Shown: positions 13,000 to 24,760 of the stretch, in pieces | How the letters are laid out: the number at the start of each line of letters is the position of its first letter | Numbering within the stretch: the stretch's first letter is position 1 | Assembly: GCA_009760855.2 (NCBI GenBank) | Contig: WPIO01000008.1 | Span: forward strand, 9,599,001 to 9,663,000 | Length of the DNA stretch: 64,000 nucleotides | Source of the DNA: Cristatella mucedo | Taxonomy: Eukaryota > Bryozoa > Phylactolaemata > Cristatellidae | Reading direction: 5' to 3' | Made by a program: the position numbers and the translations under genes | Notes under the pieces: generated by a model | Seen by the model: the letters and a program-made list of their open reading frames with translations, nothing else | Told to the model about the DNA's origin: nothing | Database searches by the model: none

Positions 13000-15900
13000 T
13001 GCTGCCCTGTATAATTAGCATGACAAGTACTTCCTTAGCCTAGAGTTGCGTTTAACATCCTTCAAAAAGCTTGTGTTCAGGCCGCTCATTAGGAAAATGC
13101 ACTCAGTAGACCAGCATGGCTACTCGAGCAACTTCTATCCAGTCTGCATATTGTATTCCTATTAAAGACCCTAGAAAATACGTTAAACTCTCACATTGAA
13201 CTTGGCAAGGAAGAGCCACTTAGGCTTCAAAGAAAATCAGCTCAGAGAACTTGCACTGCAGAGAGAGCTGAGCAACGACCTTCTCCGGATTAACGACTTA
13301 GATGGCTTAGCTTTTCTATTTCGGCTCGATCTATCAGCGGAATTTGAAATCATTTATCAACAGGGTCTTTTTGAAGGCTTGTCGTCTCGCACAGGAATCA
13401 CTGGCTTTGCACTGTAGTAATTTGAGTAGCATCTAAGTGAAAGATTTCAGAATAGATGTCAACGGCAAACGACTATATTGAAAGCCTTTAATATAAGTGA
13501 CCCATATGTATGTTCAGGTCCAGTTCTTCATAACGACTATATAGCAAAAAACTTTGGGACGAAGCATTTCTTTCGTGAAAGTCAAAACTGTGGTAAGTCA
13601 TTAGCCGATTCCCATCTCTACAGCAAGCATTGCATCAGCTTAAATTTTCTTTCACTAACTTTCAGGTCGTTTTATTCTCCTGCTCCAGGAAACTGGCCCG
13701 ACGATTTCGCTCGTAATTTTTCCAATCATTGCTCTCGCTATCTCACTTAGGTAGCACTCAAACGATGCAAATAGTCAAACTCAAATTCTTTGGAGACCAA
13801 GCCTTTACTAAGCTTGATTAATCACTACTATTCAAAAATCCCGAAAGTCATTAATGGCTGACGTGGAGATAACACCTAACTTAAGGACATTTAAAAGAAA
13901 GTTAAAAATGAATCGTCCATTTGAATTACTCTCTTTCTATCTACCGTATTTTTCCATAATAAATTCCGACATGCTTGGTTTCGAGCACATAAAGTGCATA
14001 TCCAGAAAGAGACTGATTTCTGTGCAGCGATGTTCAAAGGATAACCACAGTGAGGGAGGCTAGACGGCGTGAGATCATTGATTTTGCATCATCAGTCATC
14101 GCTCGTAAAATTTTAGCTTTCATGATTTAAGGTCAAAGGAATATTATGACACTTTTTTCAGCCTAACCGCAATAAACCCTGTTTGTTTGTAAAGTATTCC
14201 ATAATTCATGTCAAGACCCCGATTTTAAGGTAACATCTTTTGCAGCCGGACATGACAAGTAATATGAAGTCATCCAGACTGACTCCGACGTCCAATTTTT
14301 TTTTGCAGCATCCGAAAATTATTCGAAAGTGTGTGCAGATAGTACATTTTTTTATTGACCAATGCCTGCGTTGGATTTGATTCGCATCAAAATGGTAAAC
14401 CATTGAAGCCAAAGCTTCCTTTTGCTTGGTTCTTTTCAGCACTTCCGTTTATAATAATGGTTTTTATTTTTATACGTTTGAAATTCTTTCGAAAATACAC
14501 AGAGAACCAGAAAGCCGTCTACCTGCGTTATGAGAATAAAAAAACAGAGCTTTGAGAAGGGAGTGGTCTAGTAAACTGTGGCTTAACCGAGATATTAATT
14601 TACCGATTGTGAGAACGAGATTCAGTTCTCCTACCTTCGAACTGGTGCTTCTGGCACCCAGGCTTCGAGATTTTCAGGTTGATACTGTGCAAGAGCTGAA
14701 GAGAGTAACATCAACATTAGACAAACGGAAGGCTGAACTCCTTGTCGAAAACAACGATCTATAATCGCATTTAAATTTTTTTAAGAAATGTTTTGGATTT
14801 GTTGGATAGGCAAAGCATCGCGGTAATATAAAAATAATTGTAATAATACACTTGCATAGCTCCCTGTAAGACAGGAATATTTTTTCAGACACTTTAAGTA
14901 TGCTGGACAGGAATGGGGATGCTGAATGCTACATACTCTTTTGACTTGCAAATGGATGGATTAAAGCTCCACTGTCTTCTTTGAGCCCGAGCTTGGCTTA
15001 GATCTTTTTAAATGCACAGTTGAATCCGTGCACTGTCTGATTGTGAAGCCTAGCATTAAGAACTAATTAGTTGATTGGTTACGCTAAATTTTAGTCGAAG
15101 AGCTGTGACGCGAAGAAATTAAGCCGCACTCAGCATTGGCAGCCGCATCGCGACCGCATTCTCGTGGAAGCTGGATTGTATCTTAGCATGTACATACGTC
15201 TTTCCAGTGTGATTCATGGTTCTTTTTAAGGGCAGCTGGGGACTTCTGGTGCCCTATATCATCTGCACGGCTGCATACATTCTAGTGCTTTTGGCAAGTC
15301 TAGCCTTCAGCATATATTTTCTAATAGGTAAGCCATTCTTCCAAACAAATCGTTTAGTGTCTTGTGACAACATTGCAAAGTTCAAAGTTGTACGATTAAT
15401 AGCGTTGTGAACAGCAGCATTGTGAATAATATCAATGTGAGCTTTGCTAATTATATATTAGCCGCCAAGGCATGTGCCCTCGACTACTCGTCCGCTCGTC
15501 CTCAGGCCTCTAGTGGCCTCTCCTAGTAGCGCCCATCTTATTTTCTACGAATCTCAAATCGCATTCAATATGCAAGCTAATTTCAATTCGAAGCAATTAT
15601 AATGTTTTTTTGCGTAATCTCGTCAAGTCTGCAGCTTTTAGAAGGCATGCAAAAGAGCTGAGCACTACAAGTGACAATCTAGAAAAACAACGTTTCAGCA
15701 AACAATTGTTGCAGTAATTTAAAGATACCCTGCACTCTGCAAAAAGAGGAACCTCAATAGAAAGTGCTCATTAGTAGGGACGGAGAGTAGATGTAACGAG
15801 AGTAGAGGAAGAGAGAGTAGAGAGAGAGACAGAGGGAGAGAGAGAGAGAGAGAGAGAGTAGAGTAGGGAGAGTAGTGGTAGAGATAGTAGTAGTAAGACG

Positions 15901-18900
15901 AGTATAGTAGGGAGAGTAGATGTAGAAAAATTAGAGATAGAGAAAGCAGAGGGAAGGATTGGAATGAAAGTGAAAAGAGGGAGAGATTGAACGCAGAAGG
16001 AAGAGTAGAGGAAGAGAGAGCCGAGGGAGGGAGACTACATCGGGCGTAAGGCATCTACTCAGAGTTTCTGCAAAAATGGACTCTAATCAGTGCTGTAAAA
16101 CTTCTCCGAGCCGTGGCAGTTCATCAGCTATCGCTTAAGGAAAGACGGCACGCAAATAATAAAAGCCGAAGCAGGTGGCTGCCCTCAGCCAGGATAGACT
16201 GAGATGGCATTCGCTCCTTATCAACGTTTGACGGAGCTACCAGCTGGCAGATAGAGTGACTGGGCCCATTTTCTCGCCTTATTCCTGCCTCTGGCTGACA
16301 GCAGGCCAGAACATGGGAACAGCTTCGCAGAGTGAGCTTTTTTAGCCTGCTACTCAGCACATCGATCTAATTACACTACCACAGGACCACGTCAATCGGC
16401 TTCCGGCGCTCAACATTGGCAGAATCACGATTCGCTCGGACTGGATCCGGCTATCGCTCTCGTGGGTCAAGTCGCAAGGACCGAGTAAAGTTGGCTTGCA
16501 TATCCTTGTAGGCAAAGCTTGCCCTCAAGCCGTCACGACGGGTCCCATCGGCAGGCTTTCCCCCAGAGGATACCTGCATTCAATTTTTATTGAGCAGGAT
16601 TTTTTTCGCTGGCTGTTGCAGATGCCTGCTCCTCTTCTCAAGGCGCCGGCCGGCCCATTCCATTCGAGCAACGCTTGACCAGCCGAGCCTCTACTGCCTT
16701 TGATCAGTCATGCATGTTAGATTAGGGATAAACCTCATAGCTTGAATATCAATCTCGTGGGTTCAACTAGTGCAGCAGAAAATTCTCTGTTTCCCACTGA
16801 AAGCGGGCGATATAGTCACAGAGGCTCTTCTGCTGCTAGAGAAATGAGGCTGTTGAAAGGGATACTGTTTAATTTTAATTTGATAGCTATTGTCAGAGTT
16901 TGATGCTCCCTCAATCATGTTTTTTTCTCCTCTCGTGGAACGTTTAAGGTTTGCTGGTAACTTACGAGCCTAGACTAATCACTGTACAAGTTATGGCAGA
17001 CTTGGCTCTCGCATGTCTCGGTAAAATCCTCGTGGTTTAGAAGCATGAGTAAACCACTGTTGATAAATAGGCAGTGTGGGAGCCTCTGCACTAATATTGA
17101 TAACGATAATGCACTTGATAAAGATCCCTCAGAGAACTCAATATCTTTCCAGGCGCTTTACATTTGCTGCAAAGGAAAACGCGATTGAATGGTGAGTAAT
17201 ATCATGCTTGATAAATAACATGAATACTATAGTTTGGGGTGACATGCACAGGGTCAGCATGCAATGCTGTTAGTGGCCGAATGTACAGTGTCAGCACGCA
17301 TAAGCACATGAACGAAGAATCACAGGGACCCACTAAATGCTATTCTAAATAGTTGTGTTTTTAAGTTCTTTTTAAATGTGGTCAAGTCAGGGGATGTTCT
17401 GACGCAAGTCGGGAGTGAGTTCCAGGCTTTGGGAGCATACGAACTAAATGCACGGTCTCCAAAGGATTTTAGGTTTGTACAAGGTATTGGTAAGCTGTTG
17501 GATTCCGAAAAGCGGCTGGTACAATGGTTGGCCTGGTGGGGGAGTAGATCTGAGATATAGGCTGGAGGCTAAGAAGGAAGTGACCTAAAAGTGAGCAATA
17601 AAACCTTGAAGTCCATCCGTTGCTTGACTGGTAGCCAGTGGATGTCGGTGAGAAATGGTGTGATGTGGAAACTGCGACGCCCACGACAGACAAGCCTAGC
17701 TGCAGAGTTTTGCTCCAGCTGTAATCGCCTGATTGCACATGCCGGTAGGCCAGCAAGCGTTGAGTTACAGAAGTCAAGACGGGATGTCACAAATGCACGG
17801 ACCAACTTAGACGTGGTATCCCTATCTAAACAAGCCCGAATTTTAGCAATGTTATGCATCTGAGATTAGGCAGACTTGATTGTGGAGCTGATGTAGTCGT
17901 CTAACGAGAGGTCAGTTTGGAACATGGCAATCAGATTTCGAGCTGATTCAAGAGGAGATATGCTAGCAGAGTGAATTTTGAGCGTTAGCCTTACCAATTT
18001 CTGAATCACAATGGGTTTGCCCACAGCTACTAAAGTAGTTTTATCACCATTTAATTTAAGAAAACTTGCTGCCATTGTGCAGGTGTCAACGCATTCAGCA
18101 AGGGAGTTGAAAGAAGTTTTGAGGTGCATAAAGGCTGGGAGAGATCAAACCAAAGGTACAACTGAGTGTCATGCACATAGAAGTAAAAGCCTAAATTGTG
18201 CTTAGCAATCACATTAGCAAGAGGGATGGTATAAACCGTGAAATGGACCGGACCTAGCATGGAGCACTGAGGTACCCCATATTTCAGAGATACCTCCGAT
18301 GATCTTTGTCCATTCACGTCAATAAGGTCCCCAGGCACCACAGCGAACACAACACTCCCAACATATTAAGTAGTTCTTGCCGACAAGTTACAGATACCTG
18401 TTTAGCTCTGAGCGGAGCAGCATTGCTAGTGACTTTCAGGTGCAGCACCAATACAGACCCCTAAACTACCGGTAGTGGGAAACGGTACCAACACAAAGTG
18501 CACATACTTCAATGCCTCAACTCTACATCCGTCGCGTTGAGAATTCTATTTGACAGTGATGAAGGGTTGAAGACACCCACCGTCAGTCTGACGTACAAAA
18601 TCTCTCCCGCAGGCATCACTCGAGCACTGCTGAACTGACTACCAGCTCTCAGACTCGGGCGTACCTCTTGCCTGGCTCATCAATATGGGAGATAATCTCC
18701 GAGCTGATTAGTTGACTTGGACTAGTGAAACCACCTAACCATGGACTATGACATAGCCGGATCCAATCGCTAATACTCGTGAACGGTGAATGCCATTTCG
18801 GCATTAATAAATGTGGCCGATCTTGCACGCCATCAGGACTAATTTTAGGGAAACGCCGGGCTGGCTAGCATGGTTCAGCAAACGAACATTCTCCGGTGGT

Positions 18901-20780
18901 GCTGGGTGACTCGCTATCCGCCAATCGCATACAATCTCTCGTACAGGCTCGTGAGTTTGTGGACACGCGTGCAGAAGCGTCTCAAGGCGACATCACGTGA
19001 CTGCCTGAGCTTCACTGGCTCACTATTGAGCATACCATAGACTGAAGTGTCTTCTCTCTGCGTCTAGCTGCACTGGACTCTTCTCTCTCTCTCTCTCTCT
19101 CTCTCTCGCTCGCACGTCACAGCCCCCACAGTCCCGACATCTTCCACCCGTTCCTCCTCCACTTTGTACATCATTGCTTTCTCCTCCTCCTCCTCCTCCT
19201 CCTCCTCTGGTCGGTTCTTCCTCCTCCTCCCCTGTTCTGCTCTGCTGCCACACCCTCTCTTGGCTTCCAGCCGTCTGACGGTTCCTCAATTGAAGTTGCA
19301 GGCGACCTTGGTGCCTTCGGCTCGCATTCGCAGACAGTAACAAAACTCGCTTACGGCTTTCGTAACCACCTGCAATAGCTTTGCAGCACTTGAGTCTCAG
19401 CTCAAGGCACAGTTGGTTTGCATATACGCATCTGGAGTTCAGCTTTCACCGAGCTCCAGTGAGCTAGTCCGTCTTGGCAAGAGAGTTATCATTAGTCTAA
19501 CATGCAAAAGTGAGTCTAAGATGAATACAGTAAAGACTATTTAACATCATAGTCCTGATGCAAATTTTGGTTTCGATTTATTATAACAGATCGGTATGAT
19601 CATTCTAAAATGCATAAGGAAGGAAAGCCGTCTGTCTCGGACTTATCAGACGAAACATTTATCTCGAGCAATGAACTTTCTCTAAACTCTTCTTTGCCCG
19701 GCTATTGCTCTACTAACTGAGCTATTGGCACACCGTACTCCCGCACTCAACACGGGGTTTTTTAAGCCTTTAAAACTGAATAAAAAAAGCTCTTTGTTTG
19801 CTCTTACAATATGTTCCTGTAACTCTATTTTTATTAAAACTGCTCATTTGTGCTTCTAGTGCAACTTTTAAACATTTTGGGATAGATGGAAGCACTTTTA
19901 AAAGGTTAGTTAACTGAAATACCCGTGTGATATTTCAAGGACAGGTTTTCCTCGAAATCTTTAGAGCAGCATGATCATTTTCGGCGCTTAGGGCGCACCG
20001 ATCCTTTTTCACCATTTTAGATGTGTCTAGCAAATTTTTTGTCTGAGCAGCTCTAAAAACAGCGATCCCTAAGTTCCAAGCTCGTAACCTTGAATCCTTG
20101 AATCCACGCATGTGGAAAGTGCTCAGCTCAGCACAGCCACAAGTCACAGGAGCCCTTCCAAATGGCTGACGAGGTCCGTCGGCCTTTCCAGATAGCGGAT
20201 GCTACTGACTCCATAGATATTCGTAATTCGGTCCCATTGCGGTTCCGCTGTAGAAAACAAGTGCTGACCTTGGCCGAATGCTAACATCCTAAGGTGACTA
20301 GCTGCTTTCAGCACCAGCAGTTCGTCGCTGGCTTGTCGCCTGGGGAGCTGGCTGTCGCCCAGCCAATGGCATTCAGTCAGCTGCACGAGGAAGTGCCTAT
20401 GCTTCCTTGCCTAAGCCTTTGCAGGACCCAGTATCTACCAGCACGATCTCGTTGGCAAGACGAATGCATTCCGGAATAGCTATATCCACTCATCTCAAAT
20501 TGTTTATTAGCTTGCTTAATCTTCGTGTCATTTCATTTCAGAGAGTGGCAGCTCAGTGACGCCGCAGGCCGTAGTGATCGTCTTTATTCAAGCAGGCCTT
20601 TGTTCTTTGCTGGTAAGCAACGACGGCGGACATATAGTTGGCTTTTTTGCAGGCCAATGTGGGCGGCGCACAAGCCAAGCAAGAAGATTGTCTGCTCACG
20701 TGACCACGAAGCGATTCCTCTTGCAGATATGGGCTTTGGTTGGATCATCGAGCCTAACTTATCACATACGCAAGCCCTAG
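12393..20780 (+). CDS. Small multi-pass membrane protein gene 1 (LAPTM4-like?), last four exons
   Basis: Seen: exons 12393-12475, 15231-15327, 20542-20612 and 20727-20780 (83, 97, 71 and 54 nt), each with an AG acceptor and GT donor and compatible phases (starts with 2 nt of a codon; then phase 0, 1, 0). They encode 100 residues to a TAG. Exon a: WINLAITILYIAASSMAIVG, a helix. Exon b: helix with GSWGLLVPYIICTAAYIL. Exon c: start of a last helix (VVIVFIQAGLCSLL). Exon d: IWALVGSSSLTYHIRKP then stop. Gene 2 on the other strand has the same exon plan with clear residue identity, which is the main evidence that this is a gene. The helix, short loop with W and P, helix layout resembles LAPTM4/DUF4728-type four-helix proteins; that is a tentative inference. 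The N-terminal exons were not found. A possible AATAAA lies at 21206-21211. Introns carry a TA microsatellite, LINE-B copies and a SINE. Confidence 0.72.
12750..13000. repeat. TA microsatellite with ctgtatatatact interruptions
   Basis: About 250 bases of alternating TA, broken at intervals by actgtatatatact. It lies in an intron of gene 1, just before LINE copy B1. Long tyrosine/isoleucine reading frames across it are artefacts. Confidence 0.95.
13030..14050 (+). mobile_element. LINE family B, decayed RT-region copy (B1) in an intron of gene 1
   Basis: Starts just after the TA microsatellite. Reads TSFKKLVFRPLIRKMHSVD and a degenerate NFYPVC (the 'NYRPIS' region of RT). Then the frame 13196-13417 gives NDLLRINDLDGLAFLFRLDL SAEFEIIYQQ..., matching the DLSAAFDTIDH block of intact relatives. 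After an internal deletion the LTFRSFYSPAPG and FGDQAF blocks of the C-terminal region appear up to about 13900. It sits in sense orientation between the 83- and 97-nt exons of gene 1. Inactive. Confidence 0.7.
15776..16030. repeat. Polypurine GA-rich tract
   Basis: About 250 bases built almost only of G and A on the plus strand (gagagagagagagagag cores and gagggagag variants), in an intron of gene 1. Confidence 0.9.
16700..16860 (+). mobile_element. tRNA-derived SINE, diverged copy s6
   Basis: B box gtgggttcaactag, then gctcttctgctgctagagaa and atgaggctgttgaa match the SINE body in plus orientation. The A-box end is poorly preserved. It lies in the intron between exons b and c of gene 1. 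Confidence 0.55.
17091..18325 (-). mobile_element. LINE family B, 5'-truncated copy (B2)
   Basis: On the minus strand this is nearly colinear with copy B3 from the RT core to the 3' end. It reads DVNGQRSSEVSLKYGVPQ, then a damaged catalytic box (YVHD where B3 has YADD), then LDFCNSTLAGLPACAIRRLQ, and the 3' UTR with gtgacatgcacagggtcagc. The 3' end near 17100-17145 keeps the terminal stem sequence, although one arm is degraded. Similarity to B3 stops abruptly at about 18325, a typical 5' truncation. It lies antisense in the intron between exons b and c of gene 1. Confidence 0.9.
19078..19225. repeat. Polypyrimidine tract with (CT)n and (CTC)n cores
   Basis: A (TC)n run at 19079-19107 and cctcctcctcctcctcctcc near 19183-19206, in the same gene 1 intron as the GA tract. 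Confidence 0.85.
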
Positions 20781-22757
20781 AGTCCGAGGCGTGATGAAAA
20801 ATTCCATCAAGCCATAATACTCACACTTGGAGGGGCAAAAAAGCAGAGGGCCTTCTGCAATGACGGCAAATGTTTAAAACTTGCCTTATACTCGGCTGGA
20901 TCGTGTGCTGAAGAAATGGCAATGCTGATAACTGTCGTTATGGTCAGTTTGGTTGCTCATCGCTCTAAATTTTTACGGAAAAGAATGAAGAAACTCATCC
21001 GCTTAGAGGAACAGACAGAGAATGCCTCGCTTGCTCTTTTCAGGGTATCAGCAAAAATGAGGCTCGGTGGAAAACATTTTAAGTCGTCCCTATACTAGTG
21101 TGATGAGCGGAAGCATTTGGTTCCACGAAAACAGAATATGAATACATATTTGTGTTTGCACTCGCACGTGCGTGTGTGCGGGTGTGTGTTTGGGTGTGCG
21201 TGTTTAATAAACTTATAGCTCCTCAGAGGATTTAATGTCCATTCAGATGCTTTCAAACCAAAGGGCTCAAGCAAACGATCTTGGTCACTAGGACGAACAC
21301 CTTACCACTGCGCAAAACAGGGGAGAGCTACTGGCATTACATTACTGTAGCGTAGCTGCTTGACACAGCTCATATCTCACGTTTCGCGTGACATTCTGAA
21401 TAAATTAAATCCTTGGCTCATCTTTTTGTAGTTTCCGTTTGAAGCCAATGACAAGTTATTTTAATATTAGCCTGTATTTTCTTCATTTTAGCAGATCGAT
21501 GTAAAAGCTATACCTCCTATTTTGTAGAAATTTTCAAAGAAGCTTATAAGCTCACCTGTTCCTCGCAGCCTTACTTGCGAATTGTCTTTTCTGTGCTTAT
21601 GCATGCTGAAATTGCATTCTTGGTATCACAAGCCAACATACTGGCAAAGTTTTCAGCATAAGTAACGTTGTTTGAAAAAGATTTAGGTCTAGTAGGGTGC
21701 CACATACATTCTTTATTATAACTAACACCATTTTGTAGAATCATCAGTATTAGGTATGTTCACTTAGATCACATAAAAATGTTTAAGGCTTCGAAAGGCA
21801 TAACGGATAGGGCCTTCACAGCAAAGAGCAATTTATTTTCAAAATCTGATCTGCTATCATCGTTATAGCTCAACTCATTCTTCTTAGGCAAGAGGTGTGG
21901 GTCTTAGCTTAAAATAAGGGATATTTATATAGAAATAAATTAGGATATCCGTGCATATTTATCTCAAACGCAACTATTGTGGCTTGTAATTCTTTCAGAG
22001 AACGCAGAGTAACTAATCTCTAAAAGCCTAATTAAAGTAGCTATTCCATTTTAAGTCTGCATTATTGAATCCTTGTTTCGTCCATAGTGGAACTTGTGTA
22101 TGGGTAATCGCTTTGTATAATATAAATCAGCTAGACAGAGACTTTATTCCAGAAAACAGATTATTTTTCCTAACAACCTTAAAACTGGAAAATTCTTATT
22201 GTTGGTCTCTAATCGGGATCTCTACTGCACTTACTAGCACCAAGCCATCAGTAAAAAGCTAACAGCAGCTTGAACATTATTCTTGTTCTATTTAGATCCC
22301 CTCTGACATTCAGATGAGCTGCTCTAATAAGAACTCCCTTGTTTACTGCGGAGATCGTTAGAGAAATAGTATAGTAAAAAGTCAGTGTGCATTTACCTCA
22401 TTCATTTAATCGACAAAGTTAGGAAGCTCTGCTAAATTCTTCTGTAGACAAGACTTCCATCGTCCACTGGTAGACCACATTCTAAGCCGCTATGGCTAGT
22501 CACTCGTTCGTCAAATACCAGAAACCGATCATTGTGGAAACAATCATGGCAAAGACGCTCTCTAATATCTATTGATCATATGGTTTTCCCACTTGGCATA
22601 GTACACATAGAAGTAAATGCAGCAACTTCAGTAGCTATGCAAAATCGTGAAATCTAAACCATTAAACTTAGAATTTACACCCATAGCCCTAAATCATAAA
22701 CCTTAAACCACAGAATCTATCGCTCTCTTTATCTCTTACTCTCTATACCTCACTCTC
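20781..22757. other. Spacer downstream of gene 1
   Basis: Contains a possible AATAAA at 21206-21211 and a short GTGTGT stretch near 21170-21200. A basic frame near 20916-21098 is not splice-supported. At 21285-21325 (minus) a piece resembles a tRNA A box (gcgcagtggtaagg). Confidence 0.5.
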
Positions 22758-22760
22758 TTA

Positions 22761-22806
<46 letters not shown>
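22758..22806. repeat. CT then TA microsatellite
   Basis: A run of ctctctct passes directly into atatatat just before the left arm of the palindromic element. Confidence 0.9.
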
Positions 22807-22997
22807 GCAGTTTTGGGAATTAACGTACACCAAAAAGCCGTCGCTTTATATATGTGGATACTGTGCTGTAGCAGTATATCAATATATATATATATATATA
22901 TATATATATTGATATGCGGATACTGTGCTGTAGCAGTATATCAATATATATATATATGTATATATTGATATGCGGATACTGTGCTGTAGCAGCATAT

Positions 22998-23031
<34 letters not shown>

Positions 23032-23101
23032 ATATGCTGCTACAGCACAGTATCCACATATATAAAGCGACGGCTTTTTGGTGTACGTTAATTCCCAAAA
23101 C

Positions 23102-23104
<3 letters not shown>
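22807..23104. repeat. 298-bp palindromic element with 76-bp arms and internal TA repeats
   Basis: Left arm 22807-22882 and right arm 23029-23104 are reverse complements at 75 of 76 positions. Between them are two direct copies of a 36-bp unit (22909-22944 and 22965-23000), each bounded by ttgatat and atatcaa and separated by TA runs; the inner part of each arm is another copy. The whole is embedded in TA microsatellite DNA. It could be a MITE with TA target, a microsatellite-linked duplication, or a sequencing palindrome artefact. Confidence 0.85.
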
Positions 23105-23602
<498 letters not shown>

Positions 23603-23607
<5 letters not shown>

Positions 23608-24760
23608 ATTTGCGAACAGTGTTTGGCTCCTTCGGCACGTAATATCTTGGAACAATCAATAAATCAATAACCATCTATGTGTATCTAACTTAGATTGGGG
23701 TGAAAGAAATTTCGTTCATTTTCTACTTCTACTCGACTCTCTTCTGACCTTAAATGGTCATAGCGTCTTCAACGCCATACCGATCGTACTCCGGCAGCCT
23801 TTGGTGCATAAGTTTGAGGCTCAATAATTTTGCATTGCTTGATCTCATCTAAGTGAACAATACATGTGTTACTATCCAGTTGGTTTATCTACAGAATAAT
23901 TTACTCAGGTCTTTTGAAGGTCTTGAGGTAAAAATAGGAAGGAAAAGTTGGAATACTATTGAATAATACTGAAGTCCACAGGTTTGTAGTATTTGCTGAA
24001 CGATGCACAAGGCGCCAGTAACGCACTGGGGAACAAATAAAATAAAAGTCGTATGGGGCTCAAAGTTGAGTGGATAAGCAGCGTCTTTGGGTTAGACTTT
24101 AACGACGCAAAGTGCGATGCAATGTGACCTCAGGGGTCCAGACCAGATAAGCATCGAGCAGCTAAATACAAAGCTCGATCACAACCCCTTATGTCCAAGA
24201 TTAAGCTAGTTGATGGCTGCTATTATGCGTTCTTGCCTTCGGGACACAGTAGATAAAAACATTCAGGTAGCTAGAAATATCACGATTTCAGGAGAATTTG
24301 AACTTTCTTGCTTTCTATCTTGGGAAATTACTGCAATTTATCACGGTCTATGACACTAACCAGCACTAACTTTTCTTAAGACTAGAGCAGCTTTAAGATA
24401 CGTAAGAAAATCAGAGAAGCTGTTATTCAAGACTAAGTTTATTAGTGTATAAAGCACAATAATGATAAATTTTTCCAAGCTCATTCTTAAATTTACCAAG
24501 CAGGTTGTATTTGTGGTCTCCAATTTCAAACCGCGTGATTTTGATTAATCTAGCACAAAAGCGTTGCACGAAACCTGTTCATTGTCAAAGCCTCTGTGCA
24601 GCAAAAGCTGCTGCTGATACTATTTCTGGCGCATCTTCTAAAAGATGGACGCTGAATGGCTGGTAGATGAAAGCTGTGCCACTGATGAATTTGCATTTAT
24701 TTCGTCCAGATTCGTGTACGTGCTAGCGCCCTTCAAGCCCAGCCGTTGAACAGTTACAGG
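23603..24760. other. Spacer between the convergent membrane genes
   Basis: Only the candidate polyadenylation signal of gene 2 (minus strand, 24701-24696) is recognised. Confidence 0.5.

Noticed and set aside
14434-14555. Possible extra exon of gene 1 (LPFIIMVFIFIRLKFF after a good acceptor)
   Set aside because: No counterpart in gene 2, and the 83- and 97-nt exons join in phase without it.
20653-20704. Alternative last exon of gene 1 after a 40-nt intron
   Set aside because: A good acceptor exists at 20652, but the exon at 20727 has a clear homologue in gene 2, so it is preferred.
22690-22715. Telomere-like words (ccctaaatcataaacc)
   Set aside because: Too few and too degenerate to be an internal telomeric repeat.
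24625-24735. Alternative last exon of gene 2 (ASTYTNLDEINANSS...)
   Set aside because: Weak acceptor; the exon at 24829-24761 matches gene 1 and completes the last helix.
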